DNA of 64,000 nt from an uncultured Eubacteriales bacterium (GTDB lineage Bacteria > Bacillota > Clostridia > Lachnospirales > Lachnospiraceae): assembly GCA_900315665.1 (NCBI GenBank), contig OMZX01000004.1, forward strand, positions 24,594 through 88,593, written 5' to 3'. Positions 9,647 to 18,157 of this stretch are shown here, piece by piece (positions within the stretch are counted from its first letter, which is position 1; the number at the start of each line of letters is the position of its first letter). The translations under genes were made by a program, and so were the position numbers. The notes beneath the pieces are model-generated. The model did not search any database, was not told the origin of the DNA, and saw nothing but the letters and a program-made list of their open reading frames with translations.

Positions 9647-10531
9647 ATGCGAGAAAAAAGAGAACCAAAACCGCAGAATCTAAAAAAAATACTCTCCAAG
9701 TACGAACATCTAAGGCTTCAGGACCGGCTGGTCCGTTCTCTGCTTCTTCCCTGTCGTTCCTCCTTCACCATTGAAGCAACACTAGCACTCAGCATGGTGA
9801 TTTTTGCCGCGGTTGCTCTTTTGACACCAGTCCTTATACTGCATCAGCAGCAGGAGGCCCAAAGACACATGGAGGTGATGGCTGAGAGGCTAGCAATCGG
9901 CAAATACGCGGAACGCTATCTAGAGAAGAAGGTTTCCGGACTCAATATTTCCGAAGATGCGCTAACGGGCATCGAAACCGGCGCCTCCGTAGTGAAGCTT
10001 TCCAGTGAGATCAAACAAGACGGCATGTCTTCTCTTGATCTTTTGTCGGGCAGTCAGATCACAGAAACTGATGTCCTGTTCACTGCAAAATACCAGGCAA
10101 AGGTGCCCTTCAATTTCTTCCGCCTGTCAGGCTTTCCTCAAGAGCTGGTCGCCTATCGGCGTGCCTGGATCGGTGCAGATGGAAACCGATGGCCGGATGA
10201 GGCCGAAGAGAGCGAGGAGGATCCGACGGTCTATGTCAGTATCAAAAATACCGAGGTGTATCACACTACGCTTGACTGCTCCTATCTTTCTCATATCTTT
10301 GAAAAAACCTCCGGTAAGGACATTCAAACGAAGAAACCACCTTATGGTGGCCGTTATATGCCATGCGCGATCTGCCTCCCTTCCAGCAATCTTCCGGTCG
10401 TCTACTATACCACCGGCTCACGGAGTTACCACACCACCCCACTTTGCCGTACGATGTCCAGCTATATTCAGTCCACGACGAAATCCCGGGCGATTTCTGA
10501 AGGAAAGCATGCCTGTATCCGCTGCGGCTAG
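9647..10531 (+). CDS. TadE-like protein with two C-terminal Cys/His motifs
   Basis: A 294-residue protein with a basic N-terminal stretch and one membrane segment beginning SSFTIEATLALSMVIF (about 38-65), the TadE/pseudopilin pattern. The region to about 190 is outside the membrane and has no cysteine. The C-terminal 100 residues carry a duplicated motif: His206-x4-Cys211 with Cys240-x2-Cys243, and His262-x4-Cys267 with Cys290-x2-Cys293. Both copies begin YHTT. The spacing suggests two small metal-binding knuckles, which is inferred and not shown. I know of no standard tad component with such a tail. The ATG follows AAGGAAG. Confidence 0.8.
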   Translation: MREKREPKPQNLKKILSKYEHLRLQDRLVRSLLLPCRSSFTIEATLALSMVIFAAVALLTPVLILHQQQEAQRHMEVMAERLAIGKYAERYLEKKVSGLNISEDALTGIETGASVVKLSSEIKQDGMSSLDLLSGSQITETDVLFTAKYQAKVPFNFFRLSGFPQELVAYRRAWIGADGNRWPDEAEESEEDPTVYVSIKNTEVYHTTLDCSYLSHIFEKTSGKDIQTKKPPYGGRYMPCAICLPSSNLPVVYYTTGSRSYHTTPLCRTMSSYIQSTTKSRAISEGKHACIRCG

Positions 10532-10548
10532 GTTAAATAGGAGTTTTT

Positions 10549-11016
10549 ATGCTGACACTGTCATTTTCCTTTATCACACAGCTTTTCTTTTTCTTTCTTA
10601 CCGCACTGCATGATCTTAAAAAAAAGACAGTGCCACTCTATATATTCCTTCTGGCCGGTGCTGCCGGTTATATCCTACGGATGATTGATATTTTCCGGGG
10701 AACTGCCCCGCAGGGGCTCGAACTCCTGCTGCCTTTTTTACCAGGAATCTTTGTGTACCTGTTTTATCGTATCCTCAGGGGTCCGATCGGTGCCGGTGAT
10801 GTCCTGTTCACACTGGTGGAGGGCTTCTATCTGACACTGCCGGAGCTTTTGCTTCTCAATGCTATCGGCTTAATGACTGCTTTTCTAGTGTCTATCCTTA
10901 TCATGGTTCGATGCCACTTTCGAAGGAGCTCTCTCCGCAGGCGCTCCATCGCTTTTATACCGTGTCTCCTGCCGGGATTTATCCTTATTACAATATCAAG
11001 ACTTGGCTATATCTGA
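10549..11016 (+). CDS. A24 family prepilin peptidase, second copy
   Basis: Second short aspartyl prepilin peptidase of the cluster, 155 residues. Catalytic aspartates are in ALHDLKKKTVP (Asp22) and IGAGDVLF (Asp84). It differs clearly from the copy at 2220 (about the same length, but little identity outside the motifs), so it is not a recent duplicate. It stands directly after the TadE-like gene and before another TadE-like gene, which suggests a division of labour between Flp and pseudopilin substrates; that is inference. Confidence 0.86.
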   Translation: MLTLSFSFITQLFFFFLTALHDLKKKTVPLYIFLLAGAAGYILRMIDIFRGTAPQGLELLLPFLPGIFVYLFYRILRGPIGAGDVLFTLVEGFYLTLPELLLLNAIGLMTAFLVSILIMVRCHFRRSSLRRRSIAFIPCLLPGFILITISRLGYI

Positions 11017-11027
11017 CGGGGGAAAAT

Positions 11028-11264
11028 ATGTATACCATTGAAGCCACTTATATCATTGCCATCACCTTCCTCGTCTTTTCGACTCTGATTTCCGGCACAG
11101 TCAACCTCCATAACAAGGTAACCGGACAAGCAAAAAGCTATCTTGAAACGGAAATCGCAAGCCATACGAAGGATGGTGAAAAGGAATTCAGACCAGAAGA
11201 ATTTATGCGCGGCGTCACCATCTTTGAAAAGGACATGGATACCGCAGGACAGGGGAAAATATGA
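11028..11264 (+). CDS. Small TadE-like membrane protein
   Basis: A 78-residue protein that begins MYTIEATYIIAITFLVFSTL, a pseudopilin-like N-terminus with Glu near the start and no leader to speak of, followed by a short charged tail. The ATG at 11028 follows GGGGGAAAAT. The longer frame upstream lies inside the peptidase gene and is not favoured. The stop overlaps the next start by four bases (ATGA). Probably a minor pseudopilin or assembly factor. Confidence 0.7.
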   Translation: MYTIEATYIIAITFLVFSTLISGTVNLHNKVTGQAKSYLETEIASHTKDGEKEFRPEEFMRGVTIFEKDMDTAGQGKI

Positions 11265-12460
11265 ATCATACTACGAAGCACACCTTGATCAACATCGAAG
11301 ATAACAGTCAATCAAATTTTATATCCTTTGAGCATACGCTGAAGAAAAGTCTCATGCATATTGAGAATGTCACTCTGGACAGGGACAGCTATGAGACCAA
11401 AATGATGCTTGGTTCTGAGATGCCAGGCATCATACCGTTTGTCATTCGTCATCAGGGTGAATGCTCGGTTCTTGACTATGAAATCTCTTCTCTTAAGCCA
11501 CTACACGAGCATTTTTCCATCGCCGGAATGGCCCACAAGCAAATTGCAGCCCTTATTTATGCGATGGATGCGCTTCTTGATACGATGCAAAGTTTCCTTC
11601 TTTCGGAGGACCGGGTATTGCTTTCTCCAGAAACCATTTTTCTGGACGAAAGCGGCGGTTATCACTTCGTACTGCTGCCTGCAGCACATCCGTCTTTTTC
11701 AGAAAGCCTCTCCGCCCTTCTCCTCTTTATCCTGAACCATATTGATTATACAGAGGATCAGGCTGTGATCACGGGGTATTCCCTGTACCATACCTCTGTC
11801 CGAAATCCCTATTTTCGGATGGACGACCTTCTTCGCATCGTCGATCGTAAACCACTGCTAAAGGAGGATACGACTGCGACTAAGGATATTTTCCGACCGG
11901 AAAACGCAGGGCTTAAGGCAGATAATACAAGCCTCTTAAGAGAAGCGCCAGTTGACTATTCGCCTTCTGTAAAAGAATTACCTTTCGAAGTCAAAGCATC
12001 CGATCATTCTCCTGTCAAGGAGCAACAGGACTATCGGACACTTCGCTTTGATTCCGACTATGGCCGCCGTGATCTTCCAGACCCGGAAGCCGATCCTGAT
12101 TTCCTGCCGGAGGCAGAGGACCTATCTCCAGAGGAACAGCCTGAAAAGCTGTTTGGTTTTCTCGATGTTCCACGAAAGGGCAGAAATAAATCACGAAAAA
12201 AAAGAAACGAAACGCTACAAGAAGAGCAGGCATCGCAGTCTCTTAAAAAAACGGTTGAAAAGGGAAAGGCTGATAAAGTGCTCCGAAACAAGGTCATGCT
12301 GGGCATCATCCTCATGATTCTGATTCCACTCCTTGTCTTCCTTTTGAAAGGCCCGATACTGTTTCATAAGCTCCTGCCTGTCCTCATCATCGTCGAGGTC
12401 GGTGTCACTGTCATCATGGCTCTCGATGTTCTCATGTCAAAACTGCCGGAAGAAGAATAA
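11261..12460 (+). CDS. DUF6382 membrane protein lacking an FHA domain
   Basis: A 399-residue protein. The first 185 residues match the DUF6382 pattern seen in Lachnospiraceae tad clusters (MLGSEMPGIIPF, LDYEISSLKPL, YHFVLLPAA). In the relatives I know, this domain is followed by a membrane segment and a C-terminal FHA phosphothreonine-binding domain. Here residues 190-340 are low-complexity and charged, and the protein ends with two hydrophobic helices and LPEEE, with no FHA. It is coupled to the preceding small gene and closes the tad run; no terminator is visible before the convergent tcdA. Confidence 0.75.
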   Translation: MNHTTKHTLINIEDNSQSNFISFEHTLKKSLMHIENVTLDRDSYETKMMLGSEMPGIIPFVIRHQGECSVLDYEISSLKPLHEHFSIAGMAHKQIAALIYAMDALLDTMQSFLLSEDRVLLSPETIFLDESGGYHFVLLPAAHPSFSESLSALLLFILNHIDYTEDQAVITGYSLYHTSVRNPYFRMDDLLRIVDRKPLLKEDTTATKDIFRPENAGLKADNTSLLREAPVDYSPSVKELPFEVKASDHSPVKEQQDYRTLRFDSDYGRRDLPDPEADPDFLPEAEDLSPEEQPEKLFGFLDVPRKGRNKSRKKRNETLQEEQASQSLKKTVEKGKADKVLRNKVMLGIILMILIPLLVFLLKGPILFHKLLPVLIIVEVGVTVIMALDVLMSKLPEEE

Positions 12461-12482
12461 TTGGTTGACGCCTTCCTTTCGA

Positions 12483-13274
12483 TTATATTTTCTCCTCATC
12501 TACTCGTACGGCTGCTCGTTCATCACGCGTCAGATCCTTGATGACTTCACCGCCGATGATCATGCCGGCAACCGGCGGCACAAAGGAAACAGAGCCGGGG
12601 ATATCCCGACGATCCGTACACTTATGCTTTGCTCCCGGCGGGCAGATGCAGTGATAACGGCAGCTGTTTGCCATATCTTCGAGAGGACGAAGAGGCTTCT
12701 CTGTGGAATAAACAACCTTAAGATGCCGTATATTCCGCTTTTTCAGTTCACGCCGCATGACACGAGCCAAAGGATCAATCGAGGTTTTATAAATATCCGT
12801 AACCTCAAGCTTCGTGGGATCAAGCTTGTTGCCGGCGCCCATGCAGCTGATGATCGGTGTCCCTGCCAGATCACACGCCATGACAAGCTGAAGCTTTGCT
12901 GTAACCGTATCGACTGCATCTATGACATAATCATACTGAGAAAAGTCAAATTCATCACTGTTTTCCGGCAGGAAAAAGGTCTTATGGACGTTCACCTGAC
13001 ATTTTGGGTTGATATCGAGGATTCTCTCGGCCATCACGTCCACTTTGAATTTTCCGACAGTTTTCCGCGTAGCAATGAGCTGACGGTTCAGATTTGTGAG
13101 GCAGACCATATCATCATCGATGATATCGAGTGTACCGACACCGGATCGTGCCAGCGCTTCAACCGCGAAGCCGCCCACACCGCCGATTCCGAAGATTGCG
13201 ACACGGCTCCTCGCGAGCTTCTCCATCGCCGGCCTGCCAAGCAACAGCTGTGTTCTAGAAAACTGATTCAGCAT
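12483..13274 (-). CDS. tcdA: tRNA threonylcarbamoyladenosine dehydratase TcdA
   Basis: ThiF/MoeB-type E1-like enzyme that cyclises t6A37 to ct6A37 in tRNAs reading ANN codons, using ATP. It has 263 residues from MLNQFSRTQLLLG. The nucleotide-binding loop GIGGVGGFAVEALARSG is at about 29-45, the adenylation region DAVDTVTAKL follows, and a CxC...C arrangement (YHCICPPGAKHKC) fits the metal/active-cysteine loop. An upstream in-frame start would extend the protein back into the glgB terminator and is not favoured. It follows glgB but is separated from it by a good terminator. Confidence 0.93.
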   Translation of the reverse strand: MLNQFSRTQLLLGRPAMEKLARSRVAIFGIGGVGGFAVEALARSGVGTLDIIDDDMVCLTNLNRQLIATRKTVGKFKVDVMAERILDINPKCQVNVHKTFFLPENSDEFDFSQYDYVIDAVDTVTAKLQLVMACDLAGTPIISCMGAGNKLDPTKLEVTDIYKTSIDPLARVMRRELKKRNIRHLKVVYSTEKPLRPLEDMANSCRYHCICPPGAKHKCTDRRDIPGSVSFVPPVAGMIIGGEVIKDLTRDERAAVRVDEEKI

Positions 13275-13296
13275 AACTTTCTTTATCCTTTCATCT

Positions 13297-13324
13297 AAAA
13301 GACGCTGCCGGTAACGGCAGCGTC
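13297..13324 (-). terminator. Intrinsic terminator of glgB
   Basis: On the minus strand a nine-base-pair GACGCTGCC / GGCAGCGTC hairpin with a short loop is followed by TTTTA. It sits 17 bases past the glgB stop and just before tcdA. Confidence 0.85.
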
Positions 13325-13341
13325 TCTTATTATACTGATTT

Positions 13342-15441
13342 TCAAGAATAATTAAAGCGGAACACGGCACAGCCATACGCCGGCAACGGATATTCTACGC
13401 GGAAGGGCTTTCCATCACACTCGCCGGGCTTCGCATGGTAGACAGCCTTTTTCTTTTTCGGATCGACCGCACCATTTTCATCGAAAAGCAGCGTATAGCT
13501 TCCCTTCACCGGTACACCGACCATATAATCGGCGCGCTCCACCGGCGTCATGTTTACGACAAACACCAAGGAGTTCTTGCCGGTTTTATCCTTACGGATA
13601 AAACTGAAGATTGAACGGTCGGAGTCATTGGCATTAATCCATTCGAAGCCATCCCAGCTGTCATCGAGCTCCCACATCGCAGGATATTTTCTGTAGAGAT
13701 GCAGAAGGTCCTTCATGAACATCTGGAGGCTATGATTCTCCGGTTCCTTTGTGAGATACCAGTCGAGTGATACCTTTTCATCCCATTCATGATACTGGCC
13801 GAAGTCCTGTCCCATGAAGAGAAGCTTCTTTCCGGCATGGCCGAACATGAAGAGATAACCACACTTCAGGTTCTTAAATTTATCGCCTTCAAGGCCCGGC
13901 ATCTTATTGATCATCGAGCACTTGAGATGCACAACCTCGTCATGCGAAAGCACAAGGATAAACTTCTCGGAGGTCGCATAACTCATACCGAAGGTCATCA
14001 TGTTGTGCGCGCCCTTCCGGAAATACGGATCGAGCTTCATATAATCGAGGAAGTCGTGCATCCAGCCCATGTTCCACTTGTAGGTGAAGCCGAGGCCGTC
14101 GTTTTCCGGTGCGTCTGTCACCTTCGGCCATGCGGTCGACTCCTCTGCGATGATCATGGTGCCGTCCTTCCGGCCCTTGATGACACTGTTCAGATGCTTA
14201 AAGAACTCGATCGCATCGAGGTTTCCATTTCCGCCGTACTTGTTCGGTACCCATTCGCCTGCTTTCCGGCCATAATCAAGATACAGCATGGATGCAACCG
14301 CATCGACACGGAGCCCGTCGATATGATAATCATCATACCAGTAAAGTGCGTTACCGATGAGGAAGTTTTTGACCTCATTCTTCGAATAGTCAAAGATTTT
14401 TGTGCCCCAGTCCGGGTGCTCACCCATACGAGGATCCGCATATTCATAGGTCGGTGTGCCATCGAAATCTGCAAGTCCCTGTGCGTCCTTCGGGAAGTGC
14501 GCCGGCACCCAGTCGAGGATGACGCCGATGCCATGCTGATGCATATAATTTACGAAGTACATGAAGTCCTTCGGATCACCGTAGCGGGCTGTCGGTGCAA
14601 AATAGCCGGTCACCTGATAGCCCCAGGAAGCATCCAGCGGATGCTCGGCGATACCCATGAGCTCGACATGCGTATAACCCATATCATTACAATATTCCGC
14701 GAGCTCCTCTGCTGCTTCACGATAGGTATAGAAGCCATTCTTCTCCGGACGATCCTTCTTTCTCCAGGAACCGAGATGACACTCATAAATTGCCATCGGC
14801 TGCTGGAAGACCGGTGTCTTCGCGCGCTTACTCATCCAGGCGGCATCATGCCACGGGAAATTACTGATATCAGCGGTCTTCGATGCAGTACCCGGACGAA
14901 ATTCTGCAGAATAGCCATAAGGATCTGCTTTGTAAAGAATTTCTCCCGCCTGCGTATGGATTGCAAACTTATAGATCTCGCCGAAGCCCATGTTTTCGAT
15001 GAAGCCCTCATAGATGCCGCTGTCCTCGAGCGGGAGCATATAGTTTGCCTCGGTGTTCCACTGGTTTCTGTCACAAACGATAGAAACCGCCTTTGCATGT
15101 GGTGCCCAAACAGCAAAGTGCATGCCCTTCTTTCCATGAAGTGTCGCCGGATGCGCACCCATCTTCTGATAAATTTTATAATGCCGGCCTGCGCCAAACA
15201 GATACCGGTCCAGCTCGGTGATGAAAACCGGATCAAGCTGTTCCACTGTCGGCTGAACTGCTGTCTCTGTCGGTTTTGCTGCTGCAGCTGCCTTCCCGGA
15301 CGTCTCGGCTGTCTTCTTTACAGCCGTTGTCTTCTTCACTGCAGTTTTTGTCTTTCTTCCGCCTGCTGCCGTTTTCTTCCCGGTACTTACCTTACCGCCA
15401 TCGGCTTTGGCATTTCCCCCTGTAAGTTTTTTTCTAGCCAT
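13342..15441 (-). CDS. glgB: 1,4-alpha-glucan branching enzyme GlgB with basic N-terminal tail
   Basis: Forms alpha-1,6 branches in glycogen. Of 699 residues, the first ~66 are a Lys/Ala/Thr-rich, probably disordered tail resembling histone H1 tails. Then follow the CBM48-like domain (about 70-200), the GH13 barrel, and the C-terminal beta domain. Catalytic residues: nucleophile Asp380 in GLRVDAV, acid Glu433 in IIAEES, and Asp501 in LSHDEVVH. The enzyme core is complete and of normal length. No glgC, glgA or glgP is in the window, but an alpha-glucosidase-like GH13 gene lies upstream. A dyad and TATAAT lie just before the gene. Confidence 0.96.
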   Translation of the reverse strand: MARKKLTGGNAKADGGKVSTGKKTAAGGRKTKTAVKKTTAVKKTAETSGKAAAAAKPTETAVQPTVEQLDPVFITELDRYLFGAGRHYKIYQKMGAHPATLHGKKGMHFAVWAPHAKAVSIVCDRNQWNTEANYMLPLEDSGIYEGFIENMGFGEIYKFAIHTQAGEILYKADPYGYSAEFRPGTASKTADISNFPWHDAAWMSKRAKTPVFQQPMAIYECHLGSWRKKDRPEKNGFYTYREAAEELAEYCNDMGYTHVELMGIAEHPLDASWGYQVTGYFAPTARYGDPKDFMYFVNYMHQHGIGVILDWVPAHFPKDAQGLADFDGTPTYEYADPRMGEHPDWGTKIFDYSKNEVKNFLIGNALYWYDDYHIDGLRVDAVASMLYLDYGRKAGEWVPNKYGGNGNLDAIEFFKHLNSVIKGRKDGTMIIAEESTAWPKVTDAPENDGLGFTYKWNMGWMHDFLDYMKLDPYFRKGAHNMMTFGMSYATSEKFILVLSHDEVVHLKCSMINKMPGLEGDKFKNLKCGYLFMFGHAGKKLLFMGQDFGQYHEWDEKVSLDWYLTKEPENHSLQMFMKDLLHLYRKYPAMWELDDSWDGFEWINANDSDRSIFSFIRKDKTGKNSLVFVVNMTPVERADYMVGVPVKGSYTLLFDENGAVDPKKKKAVYHAKPGECDGKPFRVEYPLPAYGCAVFRFNYS

Positions 15442-15474
15442 AGTGATCCTCCAAAAGGCTCATAAGATAAGCTC

Positions 15475-15512
15475 ATTATACAACAAACCGACCGATAAAC
15501 ATCGGTCGGTTT
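15475..15512 (-). promoter_or_regulatory. glgB promoter region with 12+12 bp perfect palindrome
   Basis: A perfect inverted repeat AAACCGACCGAT-AAAC-ATCGGTCGGTTT (15485-15512) ends four bases before a consensus TATAAT (minus strand, 15475-15480). It covers the -35 position, where no good -35 hexamer is visible. The arrangement fits an operator; the ACCGAC/GTCGGT core resembles TetR-family sites. It could instead be the terminator of the upstream glucosidase gene, although a U-tract is lacking. Confidence 0.6.
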
Positions 15513-15635
15513 GAAAAATATTTTTCTACTCTATTGAATATTGAACAGAATATTTAATATCGTTGATTAGTTTGCCCCTGTCATATCATGACGCATCCAT
15601 CGGAGACAATGTCAAAAGCACGATTTCCGTATTTC

Positions 15636-16961
15636 TCACTTGATCTTGATGAGTTTTCCACTGTTTGGCGGCAGACTAATCATGATCCGATTGCCCTCTT
15701 CGATTGGCAGCGGTTCTTCTTCGATGAGATCGAAGGCAAGCTCCGCTGGCAATGGCAGTGTCACATAGAAAACCGCCGGCTGCTCATCGTTATTGAGGGC
15801 GGTGATTACAGCACTGTTCGCATCCGTGCGGGCATAGGCCCACTGCTTACACTGAAGGTAAAGCTCTTTATAGTCTCCCATATGAAGCTCTGAATTTTTG
15901 CCATGAATCTCCGCGAGCTTCGCGATATAGGAGGTGAGTGCATTGGGCTTCATGGCCTCCTGCGAAAGGCTTGGTCTTAGCGGGCTGTCATCTCCGCCGG
16001 GCCCCTTTTTTCCTTCCATACCGAACTCGCCGCCATAATAGATGCTCGGCTTGCCAGGTAATGTAAACATTGCCATATATGCCGGACGGATATTTGCCTT
16101 ATTCTCAAGTTTCGACGCGATCCTGTCGACATCGTGGTTCTCAAGGAATAGATAGAGGTCCTTTGCGATTGCAATATTTCGGTTCAGATTGTGGGCAGCT
16201 TCAAAGAAATTATGCGAATTAAAGGCCGAATAGATCGACTTATGCATCTCATAATTTGTAACGGAGTTCAGTGTCAGCGGATTAACCCAACGGGCATACT
16301 CCCCGTGGATGACCTCGCCGAGCAGGAAAAATTCTGGCTTCATCTCATTCGTAAAATACCGGAGCGACTTTTCGAAGTTCATATCGAGCGCATCCGCACA
16401 GTCAAGTCTCAGTCCGTCGATGTCAAAGGTATCCACCCAGTAGCGAACGACATCCGTGATATACCGCCGTACTTCTTCATTGTTATAGTTAAGCTCCGGC
16501 AGCTCGGTGAAGCCATGCCATGCACTGTAAGTAAAGGGATCGCCATGATCAGAGCGTCCGTAAAAATTTACACCCTTATACCAGTCCTTATAGCGGCTCT
16601 CAGCACCATGCTCCCGAAGATCGCGGAAGGCGAAGAAGTCCCGTCCCGTATGGTTAAACACTGCATCCACGATAACATGAATGCCATAATTATGCGCCTT
16701 GTCCATGAAACGGCGGAAATCGTCATTGGTCCCGAGCCGCCGGTCGACAAGCTTATAGTCGATCGTATCATAACCGTGCGAGCCGGACTCAAACAATGGT
16801 CCGATATAGATTGCATCGCAGCCTAGAACCTTTAGGTACGGAATGAAGGCAATGAGTTCATCGAAGCGATGATGTACCGTCACGTTATCATTGGACTTCT
16901 CCGCAGAAACCATGCCGAGCGGATACATATGATAAAAAATCGCACTATCATACCATGCCAT
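15636..16961 (-). CDS. GH13 alpha-amylase family glycosidase, intracellular
   Basis: Probable cytoplasmic alpha-glucosidase/maltodextrin-cleaving enzyme of 441 residues without a signal peptide. GH13 motifs are complete: DAVFNHTG, nucleophile Asp187 in DGLRLDCAD, acid Glu216 in LLGEVIHG, and Asp277 in LENHDVDR. The C-terminal beta domain is short. Exact substrate cannot be told. The start lies three bases after the stop of the aminotransferase gene, so it belongs to the lrp operon. It may work with GlgB in storage-glucan turnover. Confidence 0.9.
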   Translation of the reverse strand: MAWYDSAIFYHMYPLGMVSAEKSNDNVTVHHRFDELIAFIPYLKVLGCDAIYIGPLFESGSHGYDTIDYKLVDRRLGTNDDFRRFMDKAHNYGIHVIVDAVFNHTGRDFFAFRDLREHGAESRYKDWYKGVNFYGRSDHGDPFTYSAWHGFTELPELNYNNEEVRRYITDVVRYWVDTFDIDGLRLDCADALDMNFEKSLRYFTNEMKPEFFLLGEVIHGEYARWVNPLTLNSVTNYEMHKSIYSAFNSHNFFEAAHNLNRNIAIAKDLYLFLENHDVDRIASKLENKANIRPAYMAMFTLPGKPSIYYGGEFGMEGKKGPGGDDSPLRPSLSQEAMKPNALTSYIAKLAEIHGKNSELHMGDYKELYLQCKQWAYARTDANSAVITALNNDEQPAVFYVTLPLPAELAFDLIEEEPLPIEEGNRIMISLPPNSGKLIKIK

Positions 16962-16963
16962 TT

Positions 16964-18157
16964 TTATTCTCCCTCTGCCTCCGAATATGAGCCCTCCGCC
17001 TTTAAGCGGTTCGTGAAGGCTTCGATCCGGTCCAGTGCTTTCTTTAGATCCTGGATGGAATACGCATAGGAAATACGCATATAGCCCTCCCCACAGTCGC
17101 CGAACGCCGTGCCCGGAACGATCGCGACCTTTTCCTCCTGCAGGAGCCGGTTTGCAAACTCCTCCGAACGCATGCCGAAGCGCTTGATCGACGGAAATAC
17201 ATAAAAAGCACCATACGGCTCAAAGCAGTCCATGCCGATCTCCCGAAGACGCGTCACGAGATAGCGGCGGCGCTCATTGTAAGCCATGCGCATCCTCGCG
17301 ATATCCTGATCGCCGTTTTTCAGCGCTTCGATGCCGGCATACTGTGAGGTCGTCGGCGCACACATAATCGCATACTGGTGAAGCTTCAGCATCTGTTTTA
17401 GAATCGGCGCCGGCGCACAGGTATAGCCGAGACGCCAGCCGGTCATAGCATACGCCTTCGAGAAGCCATTGATATAAACCGTTCTGTCGCGCATGCCGGG
17501 AAGCTCAATGATAGAGCAGGGCTTCCCTTTATAGGTGAGCTCTGCATAAATTTCGTCGGTAATCAGGAAAAGATCATACTTCTCGATAATCGGCACGAGC
17601 TTCTCATAATCCTCCTTCTCCATGATCGCCCCGGTCGGGTTGTTCGGGAAGGGCAAAACGAGAAGCTTCGAATGCTCTGTAATGGCAGCTTCCAGCTTCT
17701 CCGGTGTCAGTCGAAAATCATCCTTTGCTTCGAGTCGGATGGGGACAGCTTTGCCGCCGGCCATCTCTGCACACGGCACATAGGAAACATAGCTCGGCTG
17801 CGGGATCAGAACCTCGTCGCCCGGATTGAGAAGACAACGCATCGCGAGATCGATGGCCTCTGAGCCGCCGACCGTCACCATGACCTCTGTTTTCGGATCA
17901 TAGGTCGTCTGAAATCTCCGCTGTAGATATCTGGAAATTTCTTCCTTCAGCTCCATGAGACCGGAGTTTGATGTATAGTAGGTCCGGCCCTTCTCGAGGG
18001 AATAAATACCCTCCTCGCGGATATGCCACGGCGTGTCAAAATCCGGCTCGCCCACGCCAAGCGAAATGGCATCCTTCATGGTTGCCACGATATCAAAAAA
18101 CTTACGGATTCCGCTCGGCTGAAGCTCCGTAATCGTATGATTCAGGGGATCTCTCAT
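16964..18157 (-). CDS. PLP-dependent class I/II aminotransferase
   Basis: Fold-type I aminotransferase, 397 residues, cytoplasmic. The Schiff-base lysine is in NGFSKAYAMTGWRLGY, with the NNPTG loop (PFPNNPTGAIM) and the GVGEPDFDTP start typical of the AspC/PatA group. The substrate cannot be fixed from sequence. It overlaps the upstream Lrp-type regulator gene by four bases, which suggests amino-acid-responsive control of the pair. Confidence 0.92.
   Translation of the reverse strand: MRDPLNHTITELQPSGIRKFFDIVATMKDAISLGVGEPDFDTPWHIREEGIYSLEKGRTYYTSNSGLMELKEEISRYLQRRFQTTYDPKTEVMVTVGGSEAIDLAMRCLLNPGDEVLIPQPSYVSYVPCAEMAGGKAVPIRLEAKDDFRLTPEKLEAAITEHSKLLVLPFPNNPTGAIMEKEDYEKLVPIIEKYDLFLITDEIYAELTYKGKPCSIIELPGMRDRTVYINGFSKAYAMTGWRLGYTCAPAPILKQMLKLHQYAIMCAPTTSQYAGIEALKNGDQDIARMRMAYNERRRYLVTRLREIGMDCFEPYGAFYVFPSIKRFGMRSEEFANRLLQEEKVAIVPGTAFGDCGEGYMRISYAYSIQDLKKALDRIEAFTNRLKAEGSYSEAEGE

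Noticed and set aside
13789..15465. A 558-codon open frame on the + strand opposite glgB, and similar long antisense frames opposite murA (55511-56503) and the hydrogenase (47210-48001)
   Set aside because: They lack ribosome sites and recognisable domains, and are the expected by-product of codon bias in well-supported genes on the other strand.
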